From NCBI GenBank assembly GCA_036276735.1, contig DASUOH010000014.1, positions 1 to 44,106 of the forward strand: a DNA stretch of 44,106 nucleotides, given 5' to 3'. A program made the translations under genes and the position numbers. This DNA is from VRUE01 sp036276735 (GTDB taxonomy: Bacteria > Actinomycetota > Thermoleophilia > Solirubrobacterales > 70-9). The notes under the pieces were generated by a model, which was given only the letters and a program-made list of their open reading frames with translations, ran no database searches and was not told the DNA's origin. Positions 25,197 through 33,051 of this stretch are shown here, piece by piece; position 1 is the first letter of the stretch, and every line of letters starts with the position of its first letter.

Positions 25197-25877
25197 ATGT
25201 CACGGCGCGAGTACGGACAGGCCTGCAGCCTCGCCTCGGCCCTCGACACGATCGGCGAGCGCTGGTCGCTGCTGATCGTGCGCGAGCTGCTGCTCGGCCC
25301 GCTGCGCTTCTCCGATCTCGCTCGTTCGGTGGGTGGCGCGCCCACCGACGTCCTCACCCGCCGGTTGCGCGATCTCGAAAACGACGGCGTCGTGCGACGT
25401 CGCAAGCTCGGCCCTCCGATGGCGGCGAGGGTCTACGAGCTGACCGACGTCGGGCGCGAGCTGGAGCAGCCGCTGCTCGAACTCGGCCGCTGGGGGCTCA
25501 ACTTCTACCGGCCCGAGGACGCGGACGGCGTCGAGCCGTCGTGGTTGCCGAACGCGCTGCGAATCATCCTGCGCCCGCCGCCCGAGGCGACGCTCGTCGT
25601 GCAGCTCCACAGCGAAGGGCACATGGCCTTCCTCAGGATCGAGGGCGGTGCGATCGCGGCCGAGCGGGGTGAGGCGGCGGACCCCGAACTGGTCCTCTCG
25701 GGACGTCCCCGCGAGGTGCTCGCGGCGCTGGTGGTCGGCGACGCAGACGAGGACGCAATCGAGATCGAGGGTAGCCACGAAGCGCTCACGCAGCTGCGCG
25801 AGATGGTCGACCTCCCCGCTCCCCTGCGGGCGGAAGCGCTGGCCCGCGTTGTTGGGGTAGCCGTCAGCCCAGCCTGA
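25197..25877 (+). CDS. HxlR-family winged-helix transcriptional regulator
   Basis: 226 residues. The N-terminal 100 residues are an HxlR winged helix: CSLASALDTIGERWSLLIVRELLLGPLRFSDL, then TRRLRDLENDGVVRRRK and a YELTDVGREL wing. The remainder (about 115-220) resembles a sterol-carrier-protein-like ligand domain (VVQLHSEGHMAFLRIEGG, DPELVLSGRPREVLAAL), an architecture seen in actinobacterial regulators that could sense a lipid. Divergent from the MMPL gene with a shared operator-like region. The mRNA is probably leaderless: TAGGCT ends seven bases before the ATG. Confidence 0.88.
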   Translation: MSRREYGQACSLASALDTIGERWSLLIVRELLLGPLRFSDLARSVGGAPTDVLTRRLRDLENDGVVRRRKLGPPMAARVYELTDVGRELEQPLLELGRWGLNFYRPEDADGVEPSWLPNALRIILRPPPEATLVVQLHSEGHMAFLRIEGGAIAAERGEAADPELVLSGRPREVLAALVVGDADEDAIEIEGSHEALTQLREMVDLPAPLRAEALARVVGVAVSPA

Positions 25878-25901
25878 GCTCTCGCAACGACCGAGCGGTC
25901 C

Positions 25902-26804
25902 TCAGCGTAGGTTGGCCCGGAGGACCGGCCACATCTCTTTCCAGATAGTTAATGCCAGCAAGGCCAGCAGCGCGACGAGGACGACGGTGTAGAGGGTTTT
26001 CTTCCAGTCGGCAGCGGTGGAGGGGTCGGGGACGGTCGGCTTTGCGCCGCTCGCTGGGACCGACGTCCGAGGTGACGAAAGATCGCCGGCCGGGTTGCTG
26101 GCCAACGAGGCTCTCGACGACGGGAGGGAAATGAGCTGGGCGACCACCACGATTGCCGGGCGAAGAAGAGCTGCGGCTGCTCCGTCGGTCGGCAGGCCTC
26201 CACTGACGACGCCGCCGAGCGCGATCGCGGGCCAGACGCGCGCCAGCCATCGTTCCGCCGCCGCGATGTCAGCTGGCATGACCGAAAGCGGATCGCCGCG
26301 CACGCTGCCGCTCGTGCCATCGGTCGGCCCTGGCGCTTCCCGGGCAGCGGGCGGGGGCGCGCCGCCGCCGACTCGAGCAGAATCGGCAGCCTTCGTCCGC
26401 TTGCCGTCAACGGGCGCTGAGCCAGCAGTACTCCCTGGCTTGGCGGCCTTCCCGGTAGCGGAAGAGGCCCTCCCGCCGGCAGAAGGGCGGTTGGCGACAG
26501 GGCCACCCGTAGACGATGGCGGCGTTGGCGTTGCGCCGGTAGGCAGCTTCGGTTCCTGGGCTCCAGGCTGAGCCGTGGCAGGCGCAGGCGGCTTGGCGAC
26601 GGGGGGCGGCGGCTCGGCAGCGGGCGGGGAGCTCGGCAGAGGAGGCACGACTGATTGCGCGGGCGCGGCCGACCTGACGGAGTCCTCGGCGTCCTCGAGG
26701 GGGCTCGCCACGCTTCTCGTCAGCGAGGCGGAAGGGAAGGGCAGGGCTGAAGCCAGGCTCACCAGCGATGCGCAGACGAAAATTCCGCAGCACCACTTTT
26801 GCAA
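25902..26804 (-). CDS. Proline-rich membrane-anchored protein of unknown function
   Basis: 300 residues. The N-terminus looks like a signal sequence (WCCGIFVCASLVSLASALPFP), followed by a low-complexity Pro/Ala/Ser-rich region (about 45-165), a moderately hydrophobic part (about 175-225) and a C-terminal transmembrane helix (TLYTVVLVALLALLALTIW) with a short basic tail. The sequence suggests an outward-facing protein anchored at its C-terminus. No domain recognised. The TTG start at 26804 is uncertain; in-frame ATG alternatives are absent near it. GGGTAT (about 26855 on the minus strand) within an AT-richer stretch could be a stress-sigma -10 box, weakly supported. Converges with the HxlR gene. 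Confidence 0.55.
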   Translation of the reverse strand: MQKWCCGIFVCASLVSLASALPFPSASLTRSVASPLEDAEDSVRSAAPAQSVVPPLPSSPPAAEPPPPVAKPPAPATAQPGAQEPKLPTGATPTPPSSTGGPVANRPSAGGRASSATGKAAKPGSTAGSAPVDGKRTKAADSARVGGGAPPPAAREAPGPTDGTSGSVRGDPLSVMPADIAAAERWLARVWPAIALGGVVSGGLPTDGAAAALLRPAIVVVAQLISLPSSRASLASNPAGDLSSPRTSVPASGAKPTVPDPSTAADWKKTLYTVVLVALLALLALTIWKEMWPVLRANLR

Positions 26805-26930
26805 TGGGATGGTGCCGGGCTTCCGCCTAAGAGTCTCGATCCTTAAGAAATACCCGAGCTTTGGACGGATATACCACTCCTCGCGCCGTCTCGGGGCGGC
26901 CGCTTGGAGCCGCCTCGGCGTTTCGCGTAT

Positions 26931-27173
26931 CTAGGCCAGCTCGGTGCCGTCGTAGAGCTTCTTGACGTGCACGGTGCCCGGCGGCGAGGCCTCGATGCAG
27001 AGGCGGCAGAGCACGCACTCGTCGACGTTGGGATCGACGATCTCGACCCGCCCGCCGGCGTCCTTGTAGATGTCGACGGGGCAGACTTCCTCGAGCTTCG
27101 CGGCCAGCGCCGCGTCGTTGGCGACCGACTCATCGACCTCGATGTCGATGAAGAGCTTGTGCTGCTCGGCCAT
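26931..27173 (-). CDS. FixX-like 4Fe-4S ferredoxin
   Basis: 80 residues from ATG 27173, which overlaps the stop of the upstream CoA ligase-like gene (TGATG). Four cysteines: Cys31 in EEVCPVDIY, then Cys53-x2-Cys56-x2-Cys59 in DECVLCRLC. The order CP...CxxCxxC, with a GRVEIVDPN strand before the second group and a following SPPGTVHVKKLYDG, is that of FixX ferredoxins and of the C-terminal cluster domain of ETF:quinone oxidoreductase, holding one [4Fe-4S] cluster. It would carry single electrons. Why it is coupled to a CoA ligase-like pair is unclear; the ETF-QO-like form would suit electron transfer from acyl-CoA oxidation. Confidence 0.82.
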   Translation of the reverse strand: MAEQHKLFIDIEVDESVANDAALAAKLEEVCPVDIYKDAGGRVEIVDPNVDECVLCRLCIEASPPGTVHVKKLYDGTELA

Positions 27174-28090
27174 CAGGCTGCCACCCCCAGCTTCTCCTTG
27201 ACCGCGTCGGGGATCTCGTCGATCCGCTCGACGACCCGGATGCCGGCCGCTTCGAGGCGGGCGATCTTCTCGGTTGCGGTGTCCTCCTTGCCCTCGACGA
27301 TCGTCCCGGCGTGGCCAAAGCTCATGCCCTTCATCTCCTCGTCGTCCATGAACTTGCCGGCCATGAAGGCGACGATCGGCAGCCGCGAGTCGTTCTCCTT
27401 GACCCACGCCGACAGCTGCGCCTCCATGCGGCCGCCCGGCTCGGTGTAGATGACGATCGCCTGCGTCTGCTCGTCGGCCTCGAAGTAGGGCATCAGCTCG
27501 GCGTAGGCGGAGCCGATGATTGCGTCGCCGCCGATCGAGATCGCGGTCGAGACGCCGAGCCCGGCCTGGGTCAGCGAGGAGGAGATCTCGGTCGTCATCC
27601 CGCCCGAGCGGCTCATCACGCCGACCGGCCCGGGCGCGTAGGCCTTGGCCGCGTCTTTGGCGGGGCCGCCGATGCCGCCCATCTTGCAGACCTCGGGGAC
27701 GATCAGGCCGAGGCAGTTGGGACCGATGATCCGTGCCCCGCGCATCTCCGCCAGCTCGACCATCTGGGCGACGTCGCGCCGTGGCACGCGCTCGGTCACG
27801 ATGACGATCAGCTTGATCCCGTTCTCGATCGCCTCCAGCACCGCGTCCTTGGTGAAGGCGGGCGGGACGGTGACGACCGAACCGTCGATCGGGGCGCCGT
27901 AGTTCTCGACCGTCTGGGCGACCGTGTCGAAGACCGGCACGCCGTGCACCTCGCGGCCCTTGCGGCCCGGCGTGACGCCGCCGACCACCTTGGAGCCGTA
28001 GTCGAGGCACTCCTTGGTCAGGTTGACCGCCTCGCGCCCGGTGATGCCCTGGACGATGAAAGTGGTCTCTTGGGTTAGGAGAATCGACAT
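27173..28090 (-). CDS. Succinyl-CoA synthetase alpha-like subunit (NDP-forming CoA ligase)
   Basis: 305 residues from ATG 28090. CoA-binding Rossmann part: QGITGREAVNLTKECLDYGSKVVGGVTPGRKG; then IGPNCLGLIVP; ligase part with SRSGGMTTEISSSLTQAGLGVSTAISIGGDAIIGS; and the phosphohistidine loop MSFGHAGTIVEG with the active His. Length and order match SucD. Succinate-CoA ligase is the default reading; malate-CoA ligase (MtkB-like) is an alternative given the malyl-CoA lyase at 38 kb. It follows the beta-like gene after 66 bases containing a hairpin, and overlaps the ferredoxin start. Confidence 0.85.
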   Translation of the reverse strand: MSILLTQETTFIVQGITGREAVNLTKECLDYGSKVVGGVTPGRKGREVHGVPVFDTVAQTVENYGAPIDGSVVTVPPAFTKDAVLEAIENGIKLIVIVTERVPRRDVAQMVELAEMRGARIIGPNCLGLIVPEVCKMGGIGGPAKDAAKAYAPGPVGVMSRSGGMTTEISSSLTQAGLGVSTAISIGGDAIIGSAYAELMPYFEADEQTQAIVIYTEPGGRMEAQLSAWVKENDSRLPIVAFMAGKFMDDEEMKGMSFGHAGTIVEGKEDTATEKIARLEAAGIRVVERIDEIPDAVKEKLGVAA

Positions 28091-28105
28091 GTCAGCGAAT
28101 GCCTC

Positions 28106-28143
28106 CCCGGCAGAGCGGACGCGACAGCGGAGCATCTGCCGGG
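28106..28143. other. Hairpin in the gap between the two CoA ligase-like genes
   Basis: CCCGGCAGA (28106-28114) and TCTGCCGGG (28135-28143) form a perfect 9-bp stem with a 20-base loop. It lies 15 bases before the ATG of the alpha-like gene, next to its GGAGG ribosome site. It may be an mRNA stabiliser or a partial attenuator; there is no T-run. Confidence 0.45.
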
Positions 28144-28156
28144 ATTGATCTGGGGC

Positions 28157-29380
28157 TCACGCGGCCGCCGCCTCACCCTGGATCTTGGCGACGGCGCGGC
28201 CCGCCGCCTCCCACATCGAGACCGAGCGGTCGCAGTACTCGACCCCGTAGCTGTCGAGGATCTTGAAGCCCTCGTCCTCCCAGGCGCCGGGGATGCGGAA
28301 GATCGCGATCGTCTCGGCCGGGTCCTTGCCCAGGTCTAGGCACGCCTTGATCACGCCGCGGGCGACGATGTCGACCCGGGTGTTGGAGACGATCGACATC
28401 ATTACGGCGATCTTCTCGACGCCATCCTTTTCGAGCACCTGCTTGGCGAGGCCGCAGGCCTTGGCGACCGACGGGTTGCCGCCGATCTCCGAGTAGTTGG
28501 CCGGCTTGCCGCCCTGGCTGCGGACGGCGTCGGTGAGGGTCAGCGAGCCGCCGCCGGCGCCGATCACCAGGCCGAGGTTGCCGGTGAAGCCGTGGTCCTT
28601 GCCCTGGATGACGCCGCGGTGGTCGGCGGCGTCGATCGCGGCGACGTTGCGCTCGAAGTCGGAGGGCTCGTAGGTCTCGCGCGTATCCTCCTCGGCGATC
28701 TCCAGGTGCTTGCGGAGGAGCGCTTTCTGTCGCCCCACCGCCTCGTTCTCCATCTCCATGTGGGCGTCGAGGGCGACGAAGCTGCCGTCGGTCAGCTCGG
28801 CCAGCGGATTGATCTCGGCCAGCGTCATGTCGTTGTCGCGGAAGAGGCGGGCGAGGCGGGCAAGGATCGGCGTGGCGCGCGTCAGCTGCCGCCCGGTGAC
28901 GCCGCTCGCGGCGACGACCTGCTTGGCCTCGAAGTCGGCGATCGGCAGCAGGTTGGAGAGGTGGCCGCGGCCGACGTGGTCGGGGTGCTGCTCGGCGACC
29001 TCCTCGATGTCGATGCCGCCCATGTCGCTGAACAGCATCAGCGGCCGCTTCGCGGTGCCGTCCCAGACGACGCTGGCGTAGTACTCCTGCTTGACCTCGG
29101 CTTTGGGGTCGACGAGGACGCCGCGCGGCATGTGGCCGTTGATCTCCAGCTTCAGGATCGCCTCGGCGTGCTCGGCCGCCTCCTCCGGCGTGTCGGCGAA
29201 CTTGACGCCGCCCGCCTTCATCCGACCGCCGGTCAGCACCTGCGACTTGATCACGACCGGTCCGCCGATCTCCTCGGCGACCCTCCGCGCCTCCTCGGCG
29301 CTCGTGCAGAAGCCGTACTTGGTGACGGGAATCCCCGCCAGCTCGACGATCTTCCGTGCCTCGTACTCGTAGAAGCGCAT
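28157..29380 (-). CDS. Divergent succinyl-CoA synthetase beta-like subunit (ATP-grasp)
   Basis: 407 residues. The ATP-grasp part starts MRFYEYEARKIVELAGIPV and has PVVIKSQVLTGGRMKAGGVKFA and DMTLAEINPLAEL. The C-terminal ligase domain has LVIGAGGGSLTLTDAVRSQGGKPANYSEIGGNPS. Canonical SucC carries an FGGI loop and a following arginine after this point; here it reads SIVSNTRVDIVARGV, so the loop is changed. The N-terminal and nucleotide parts are intact, so it should still use NTP and CoA with a carboxylic acid, perhaps not succinate. Promoter not clear; TAGGGT lies 12 bases before the ATG. First gene of a three-gene operon. Confidence 0.83.
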   Translation of the reverse strand: MRFYEYEARKIVELAGIPVTKYGFCTSAEEARRVAEEIGGPVVIKSQVLTGGRMKAGGVKFADTPEEAAEHAEAILKLEINGHMPRGVLVDPKAEVKQEYYASVVWDGTAKRPLMLFSDMGGIDIEEVAEQHPDHVGRGHLSNLLPIADFEAKQVVAASGVTGRQLTRATPILARLARLFRDNDMTLAEINPLAELTDGSFVALDAHMEMENEAVGRQKALLRKHLEIAEEDTRETYEPSDFERNVAAIDAADHRGVIQGKDHGFTGNLGLVIGAGGGSLTLTDAVRSQGGKPANYSEIGGNPSVAKACGLAKQVLEKDGVEKIAVMMSIVSNTRVDIVARGVIKACLDLGKDPAETIAIFRIPGAWEDEGFKILDSYGVEYCDRSVSMWEAAGRAVAKIQGEAAAA

Positions 29381-29415
29381 ACGCGGCGCGGAACCCTATC
29401 CAAACGCCGGTGCGG

Positions 29416-29910
29416 TCACGGCTCGACCTCGGGATCGGTCAGAGCGGCGACGTCCGCCCTGTCCACCGACCGCCCCCGTGCGAGCTTCATCCTGATCAGG
29501 TCGTCGCGGCCGGCGACCGGCAGTCGAACCTTGCCGATCGAGACGACCAGCGCCCGCTTCCGCAGCTGCTCGTACGGCGCCGCACCGGGTGCTTCGTGCA
29601 GCACATCCACGTCGCCGTGTCGCGTCGCGAATTGCCAGATCGTCGCCCTCGGAAGCATCGCCGCGTCGATCTCCACGCCCTCTTGGCCGGGATTGAGGAC
29701 CTGGGCTTCGAGCGCACGAAGGGCGTCGGCAAGGCGTGCGAGGTTCGCCGGCTCAGGGCGCGGGATCACGTCGACGTCATTGGTCATCCGGGGACTGCCG
29801 TGCGTTTGGGCGGCGAGCCCGCCGACGAGTACGAAATCGACGTCATGCGCGGCGAGCTCCTCGAAGATCCGCTGTGGATCGGGTTCGGTGGGGGAGCGGT
29901 CAGGCGCCAT
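29416..29910 (-). CDS. Nucleotidyltransferase-fold protein (toxin-like, AbiEii/MenT-type)
   Basis: 164 residues. VDFVLVGGLAAQTHGSPRMT then NDVDVIP is the polymerase-beta-like nucleotidyltransferase signature: Gly30-Gly31, and Asp45/Asp47 as metal ligands, with a third Asp probably in HGDVDVL. The C-terminal stretch VAGRDDLIRMKLARGRSVDRADVAAL is the region that in this family follows the active site (Lys and Asp conserved). Such proteins are the toxin half of type IV-like toxin-antitoxin pairs. Its start overlaps the end of the upstream XRE gene by 11 bases, so the two are co-translated. Substrate unknown; MenT-type members modify tRNA. Confidence 0.82.
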   Translation of the reverse strand: MAPDRSPTEPDPQRIFEELAAHDVDFVLVGGLAAQTHGSPRMTNDVDVIPRPEPANLARLADALRALEAQVLNPGQEGVEIDAAMLPRATIWQFATRHGDVDVLHEAPGAAPYEQLRKRALVVSIGKVRLPVAGRDDLIRMKLARGRSVDRADVAALTDPEVEP

Positions 29911-30229
29911 GGGCCTGGCGTCCGGCCTCGGCTAGCCGCGCCGCCAGGCGGTTCCACGAGATTGCCAGTGCCAGCCTTTCCTCGGGAGTGCGGCGCAGCG
30001 ATGCGCGCACATGCAGTGGGTCGTGTTGCCGCTCCACCGGCTCCGAATCCACGACCAATCGCTCACCCATCGCGGCAAGCAGCCGTTCGACCGTCTCAAC
30101 GGTCGGCGAGATCTCCCCACGCTCGATACGGCTGATCGCCGCCTGGTCCGTACCCGCCCGGACGGCGAGGCCCTGTTGGCTGAGGTGGCGGCGTTTCCGC
30201 GCCGACTTGATGAGCGTAGCTCCGTCGAT
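29900..30229 (-). CDS. XRE-family HTH protein (antitoxin-like), no conventional start codon
   Basis: The frame reads TLIKSARKRRHLSQQGLAVR, then AGTDQAAISRIERGEISPTVETVERLLAAMGERLVVD, a textbook XRE helix-turn-helix, followed by a C-terminal part RTPEERLALAISWNRLAARLAE of the kind found in antitoxins paired with nucleotidyltransferase toxins. It ends at TGA 29902-29900, 11 bases inside the toxin gene. In frame back to the preceding stop (30295-30293) there is no ATG, GTG or TTG; I place the start tentatively at ATC 30229. A nearby ATG (30254) in another frame gives only MPFQA and stops. So the gene either uses a rare start or has lost its start or a base. The palindrome just upstream fits autoregulation. 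Confidence 0.6.
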   Translation of the reverse strand: MDGATLIKSARKRRHLSQQGLAVRAGTDQAAISRIERGEISPTVETVERLLAAMGERLVVDSEPVERQHDPLHVRASLRRTPEERLALAISWNRLAARLAEAGRQAHGA

Positions 30230-30238
30230 AGACGAATT

Positions 30239-30254
30239 ATGCCTGAAAAGGCAT
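30239..30254. promoter_or_regulatory. Palindromic operator of the XRE/nucleotidyltransferase pair
   Basis: ATGCCT-GAAA-AGGCAT is a perfect 6-4-6 inverted repeat ten bases before the proposed XRE start. XRE antitoxins typically repress their own operon from such a site. Confidence 0.55.
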
Positions 30255-30295
30255 GATCCTGCTAGGCGAAATGACGCCCAGACATACGCCGCTCA

Positions 30296-31543
30296 CTACA
30301 GCCGCACGAGGTTCGCGGCGTCGAGGCCACGGGTGACGCCGCGGAAGTCGACGACCAGGGAGGCGGCGCTTGCCACCTGGGCGTGGTCGACCTCCGGGTG
30401 GGCGGTTACGATCGCCACCGCGTCGGCGGCCGCCACGGCCTCGTCGAGCTCGACCGAACGCAGCTCGCGGCTGGTCAGCTCGGGCACGTGAGGGTCGTGG
30501 TAAGAGACGTCTCCGCCGAGGTTGCGAAGCAGATCGATCAGCTTCAGCGCGGGCGACTCGCGCGTGTCGCCGATGCCGGCCTTGTAGCTGACCCCCAGCA
30601 GGAGGATCTTCGAATCGCGCACTGGCTTGCCGACGTCGTTGAGGGCGCGCTGGATTCGTTCGGCGCAGAAGGCCGGCTGGGCCTGGTTCACCTTGCCGGC
30701 CAGCTCGATGAACTCCGGGTAGAAGTCCTGCTCTCGCGCCTTGAAGGCGAGGTAGAAGGGGTCGACGGGGAGGCAGTGGCCGCCCATGCCGGGGCCCGGG
30801 TCGAAGCGCATGAAGCCGAACGGCTTCGTCGCGGCCGCGTCGACCACCTCCCAGACGTCGATCCCGAGCCGGTCGCAGAGCTGTGCCAGTTCGTTGACCA
30901 GCGCGATGTTGACCGAGCGGAAGATGTTCTCCAGCAGCTTCGAGAGCTCCGCCGTCTCCGGGCTGCTGAGGACGACGACCGTGTCGCAGATCTCCGCATA
31001 GAGGTCCCGGGCGCGTTCCGTGCAGGTCTCGGTGAGGCCGCCGACCAGCTTCGGCGTCGTGCGCACCGTGTAGTCGGTTCGCCCCGGGTCGATCCGCTCC
31101 GGTGAGAAGGCAAGGTGGAAATCGCGACCGGCGGCCAGGCCCGACTCCTCGAGGATCGGCAGCAGCCGCTCCCGGGTCGTGCCAGGGTAGGTGGTCGACT
31201 CCAGCACGACCAGCTGTCCGGCACGCAGCTCGCGCGAGAGCGCGGTCGCCGAGTCGAGCAGGTAGGTGAGGTCGGGTTCGCGCGAGCTGGTCAGCGGCGT
31301 CGGCACGCAGATGATCACCGCGTCGCACTCGGCCAGGTCGCCGTGGCGCGAGGTTGCCGTCAACCGCTCGCGCAGCGGCGCCAGCGCCTCGTCGGGGACG
31401 TCCTCGACGTAGCTCCGTCCCTCGTTCAGCGCCTCGATCTTGCGCGGGTCGGTGTCGAGGCCGACGATCTCGTGCCCTGCCTCAGCGAAGGCAACGGCGA
31501 GGGGGAGCCCCACGTAGCCGAGGCCGACGATCCCGATCTTCAT
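30296..31543 (-). CDS. UDP-N-acetylglucosamine/UDP-glucose 6-dehydrogenase (WbpA-like)
   Basis: 415 residues. Rossmann start MKIGIVGLGYVGLPLAVAFAEAGH; CVPTPLTSSREPDL; the LLENIFRSVNIALVNELAQL helix; and the catalytic Cys in GMGGHCLPVDPFYL. The C-terminal domain has VSYKAGIGDTRESPALKL. The PFGFMRFDPGPGMGGHCLP stretch is the form found in UDP-GlcNAc 6-dehydrogenases (WbpA/TviB) rather than UDP-glucose enzymes, so the product is probably an aminosugar uronate for a surface glycan; specificity is not proven. TAGACT (31556-31551) ends seven bases before the ATG, pointing to a leaderless mRNA. Codes towards the XRE/toxin pair with no terminator seen. Confidence 0.9.
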   Translation of the reverse strand: MKIGIVGLGYVGLPLAVAFAEAGHEIVGLDTDPRKIEALNEGRSYVEDVPDEALAPLRERLTATSRHGDLAECDAVIICVPTPLTSSREPDLTYLLDSATALSRELRAGQLVVLESTTYPGTTRERLLPILEESGLAAGRDFHLAFSPERIDPGRTDYTVRTTPKLVGGLTETCTERARDLYAEICDTVVVLSSPETAELSKLLENIFRSVNIALVNELAQLCDRLGIDVWEVVDAAATKPFGFMRFDPGPGMGGHCLPVDPFYLAFKAREQDFYPEFIELAGKVNQAQPAFCAERIQRALNDVGKPVRDSKILLLGVSYKAGIGDTRESPALKLIDLLRNLGGDVSYHDPHVPELTSRELRSVELDEAVAAADAVAIVTAHPEVDHAQVASAASLVVDFRGVTRGLDAANLVRL

Positions 31544-31550
31544 CGCGCGC

Positions 31551-31556
31551 AGTCTA
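31551..31556 (-). promoter_or_regulatory. -10 box of the UDP-sugar dehydrogenase gene
   Basis: TAGACT on the minus strand, seven bases before the ATG at 31543, with no room for a ribosome site. A clear -35 box is not visible. Confidence 0.45.
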
Positions 31557-31572
31557 GATATCCGCTCGGGCG

Positions 31573-33051
31573 CTAGCCGGCGGCGTTTTCGGCGCCGAAG
31601 GGCGGTTGTCGGAAGTCCGGCATCGGCCGCATCGAGAACGGCACGGAGCTCTCTTTGAAGTAGTGCGCCCTGACCGAGCCCCGCTTGCCGCGGCCGTAGC
31701 GAACCCCGCGCAGCAATCCGTGGAAGATCCCGAACTTGTCCGCCCGCACCCTGCCGACACTGCGCCAGCCGCCTTTCCGCAGCGCCTGGATCGTCACCTT
31801 GCCGCCCTTGCCGTTGGGTGTGAGGCCCCAGAACCGCAAGCCCTTCTCGCGCGGGTAGGCGACGAACGGGAAGCGATAGGAGTACATGACCGGCTTCGGC
31901 TGGTCCTCGGCGACCGTGGCGCCGCGGAAGAACAGCCCCGATTCGGGCTCGAGGTATGAGGGCGTGTCGGGGAAGTCCGGGCCGTCGCGCAGGCTGTACC
32001 ACATGAACGTGTCGATCCCGTTGCGCCAGGCGACGAAGAGCGCCTCGGCGGCCCAGCGTTGCAGGATCGGCATCGCCAACCCGCCTGGGTCGGGCGGGTT
32101 GGAGTCCCAGGAGAGCTCGCTGATCCACAGGGGCGTCTGCTCGAAGGAGCTGTTGATGCGCCCGGCCCTGTCGGCTGCGCGCAGCAGCGTCTTCAGCTTG
32201 TGCAGGTCGCCAAGCTGGACGTCGTTGATGCCGCCCTCGTGGGCGGGGCTGCCGGTCGTGTAGGGGTGGATGTCGTAGATGTCGAAGTTGACGCCGCCGC
32301 CGCAATCGCCCGGCTTGGGCTTCGGCCTTTTATGGCCGTGCATGCAGAGCAGGTCGCGGGTGAAGCGCATGGGGCCGATCGTGAATTTCGGCACGGCGAT
32401 CGGCCCGAGGCCGCCGGCGATCACGAGGTTCGAGGGGTCGACCGACTTGATCCCCGCATAGAAGGCGTTGATCAGGTCGCGGTAGAGGTGCGGCGAGACG
32501 GCGCGGTCGCCTTCGTACTGCGGCATGAAGTAGAGGCTGAGGTTCGGCTCGTTGAGGCCCTGCCAGTAGCGGACGCGGGGGAGTCCACCGAACTGACCGC
32601 TGTAGCGGCGCGCCGCGGCGGTCGCAAAGGCCTGCAGCTTGCCCGGGTCGAGGTTGCAGGGCTGGTCGGTCTCGCTGGCGCCGGAGCAGCGCTGCGCCCA
32701 CAGCGGTGCGCCGCGCACCTGGAATACTGGCGTCAGGCCCGCGTTGACGGCGTTGACGGCCCAGGTGTCAAATTCCTCCCAGTCGTAATGCGACTCGGCT
32801 GGGTTGGTGGGGTCCCAGGCGCCCGGCTCGTTTTTCGGCGCGATCCGGCCCCAACGCAGCGGCGTAAGAGCGACCGTGGAGCCAGTCATCCGCACGTGCT
32901 CGAAGGCAGCCGGGTCGTTCTCGTAGACGTAGGAGACGCCCGTTTTCATCGGCCGCGCCGCCTCGGCCGAGGCGGCAAAGGCGGTCAAGAGAGTGGCGCA
33001 GCAGGCGATCGCCAGGGCCAGCCGCCCGGCGGCCGGTCGAAGGGTCCTCAT
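31573..33051 (-). CDS. Secreted clan GH-A glycoside hydrolase
   Basis: 492 residues with a signal peptide (MRTLRPAAGRLALAIACCAT..., cleavage near AEAA). A TIM-barrel hydrolase: the acid/base Glu168 in RYWQGLNEPN and the nucleophile Glu312 in WISELSWDS lie at the ends of strands 4 and 7, as in clan GH-A (GH5, GH39 and relatives such as PslG). A C-terminal beta domain (about 400-490) follows. It may trim or release the polysaccharide made by neighbouring genes, as PslG does for Psl; that role is inferred from context. The ATG overlaps the stop of the upstream surface-protein gene (ATGA), so the two are co-translated. Confidence 0.87.
   Translation of the reverse strand: MRTLRPAAGRLALAIACCATLLTAFAASAEAARPMKTGVSYVYENDPAAFEHVRMTGSTVALTPLRWGRIAPKNEPGAWDPTNPAESHYDWEEFDTWAVNAVNAGLTPVFQVRGAPLWAQRCSGASETDQPCNLDPGKLQAFATAAARRYSGQFGGLPRVRYWQGLNEPNLSLYFMPQYEGDRAVSPHLYRDLINAFYAGIKSVDPSNLVIAGGLGPIAVPKFTIGPMRFTRDLLCMHGHKRPKPKPGDCGGGVNFDIYDIHPYTTGSPAHEGGINDVQLGDLHKLKTLLRAADRAGRINSSFEQTPLWISELSWDSNPPDPGGLAMPILQRWAAEALFVAWRNGIDTFMWYSLRDGPDFPDTPSYLEPESGLFFRGATVAEDQPKPVMYSYRFPFVAYPREKGLRFWGLTPNGKGGKVTIQALRKGGWRSVGRVRADKFGIFHGLLRGVRYGRGKRGSVRAHYFKESSVPFSMRPMPDFRQPPFGAENAAG

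Noticed and set aside
22919..25405. An 828-residue version of the MMPL protein starting at 25405
   Set aside because: The extension runs through the divergent regulator and its operator. MMPL homology starts at ATG 25090.
30296..32305. A 669-residue version of the UDP-sugar dehydrogenase
   Set aside because: The added N-terminus is an out-of-frame reading of the glycoside hydrolase; the Rossmann start MKIGIVGLGYVG at 31543 is decisive.
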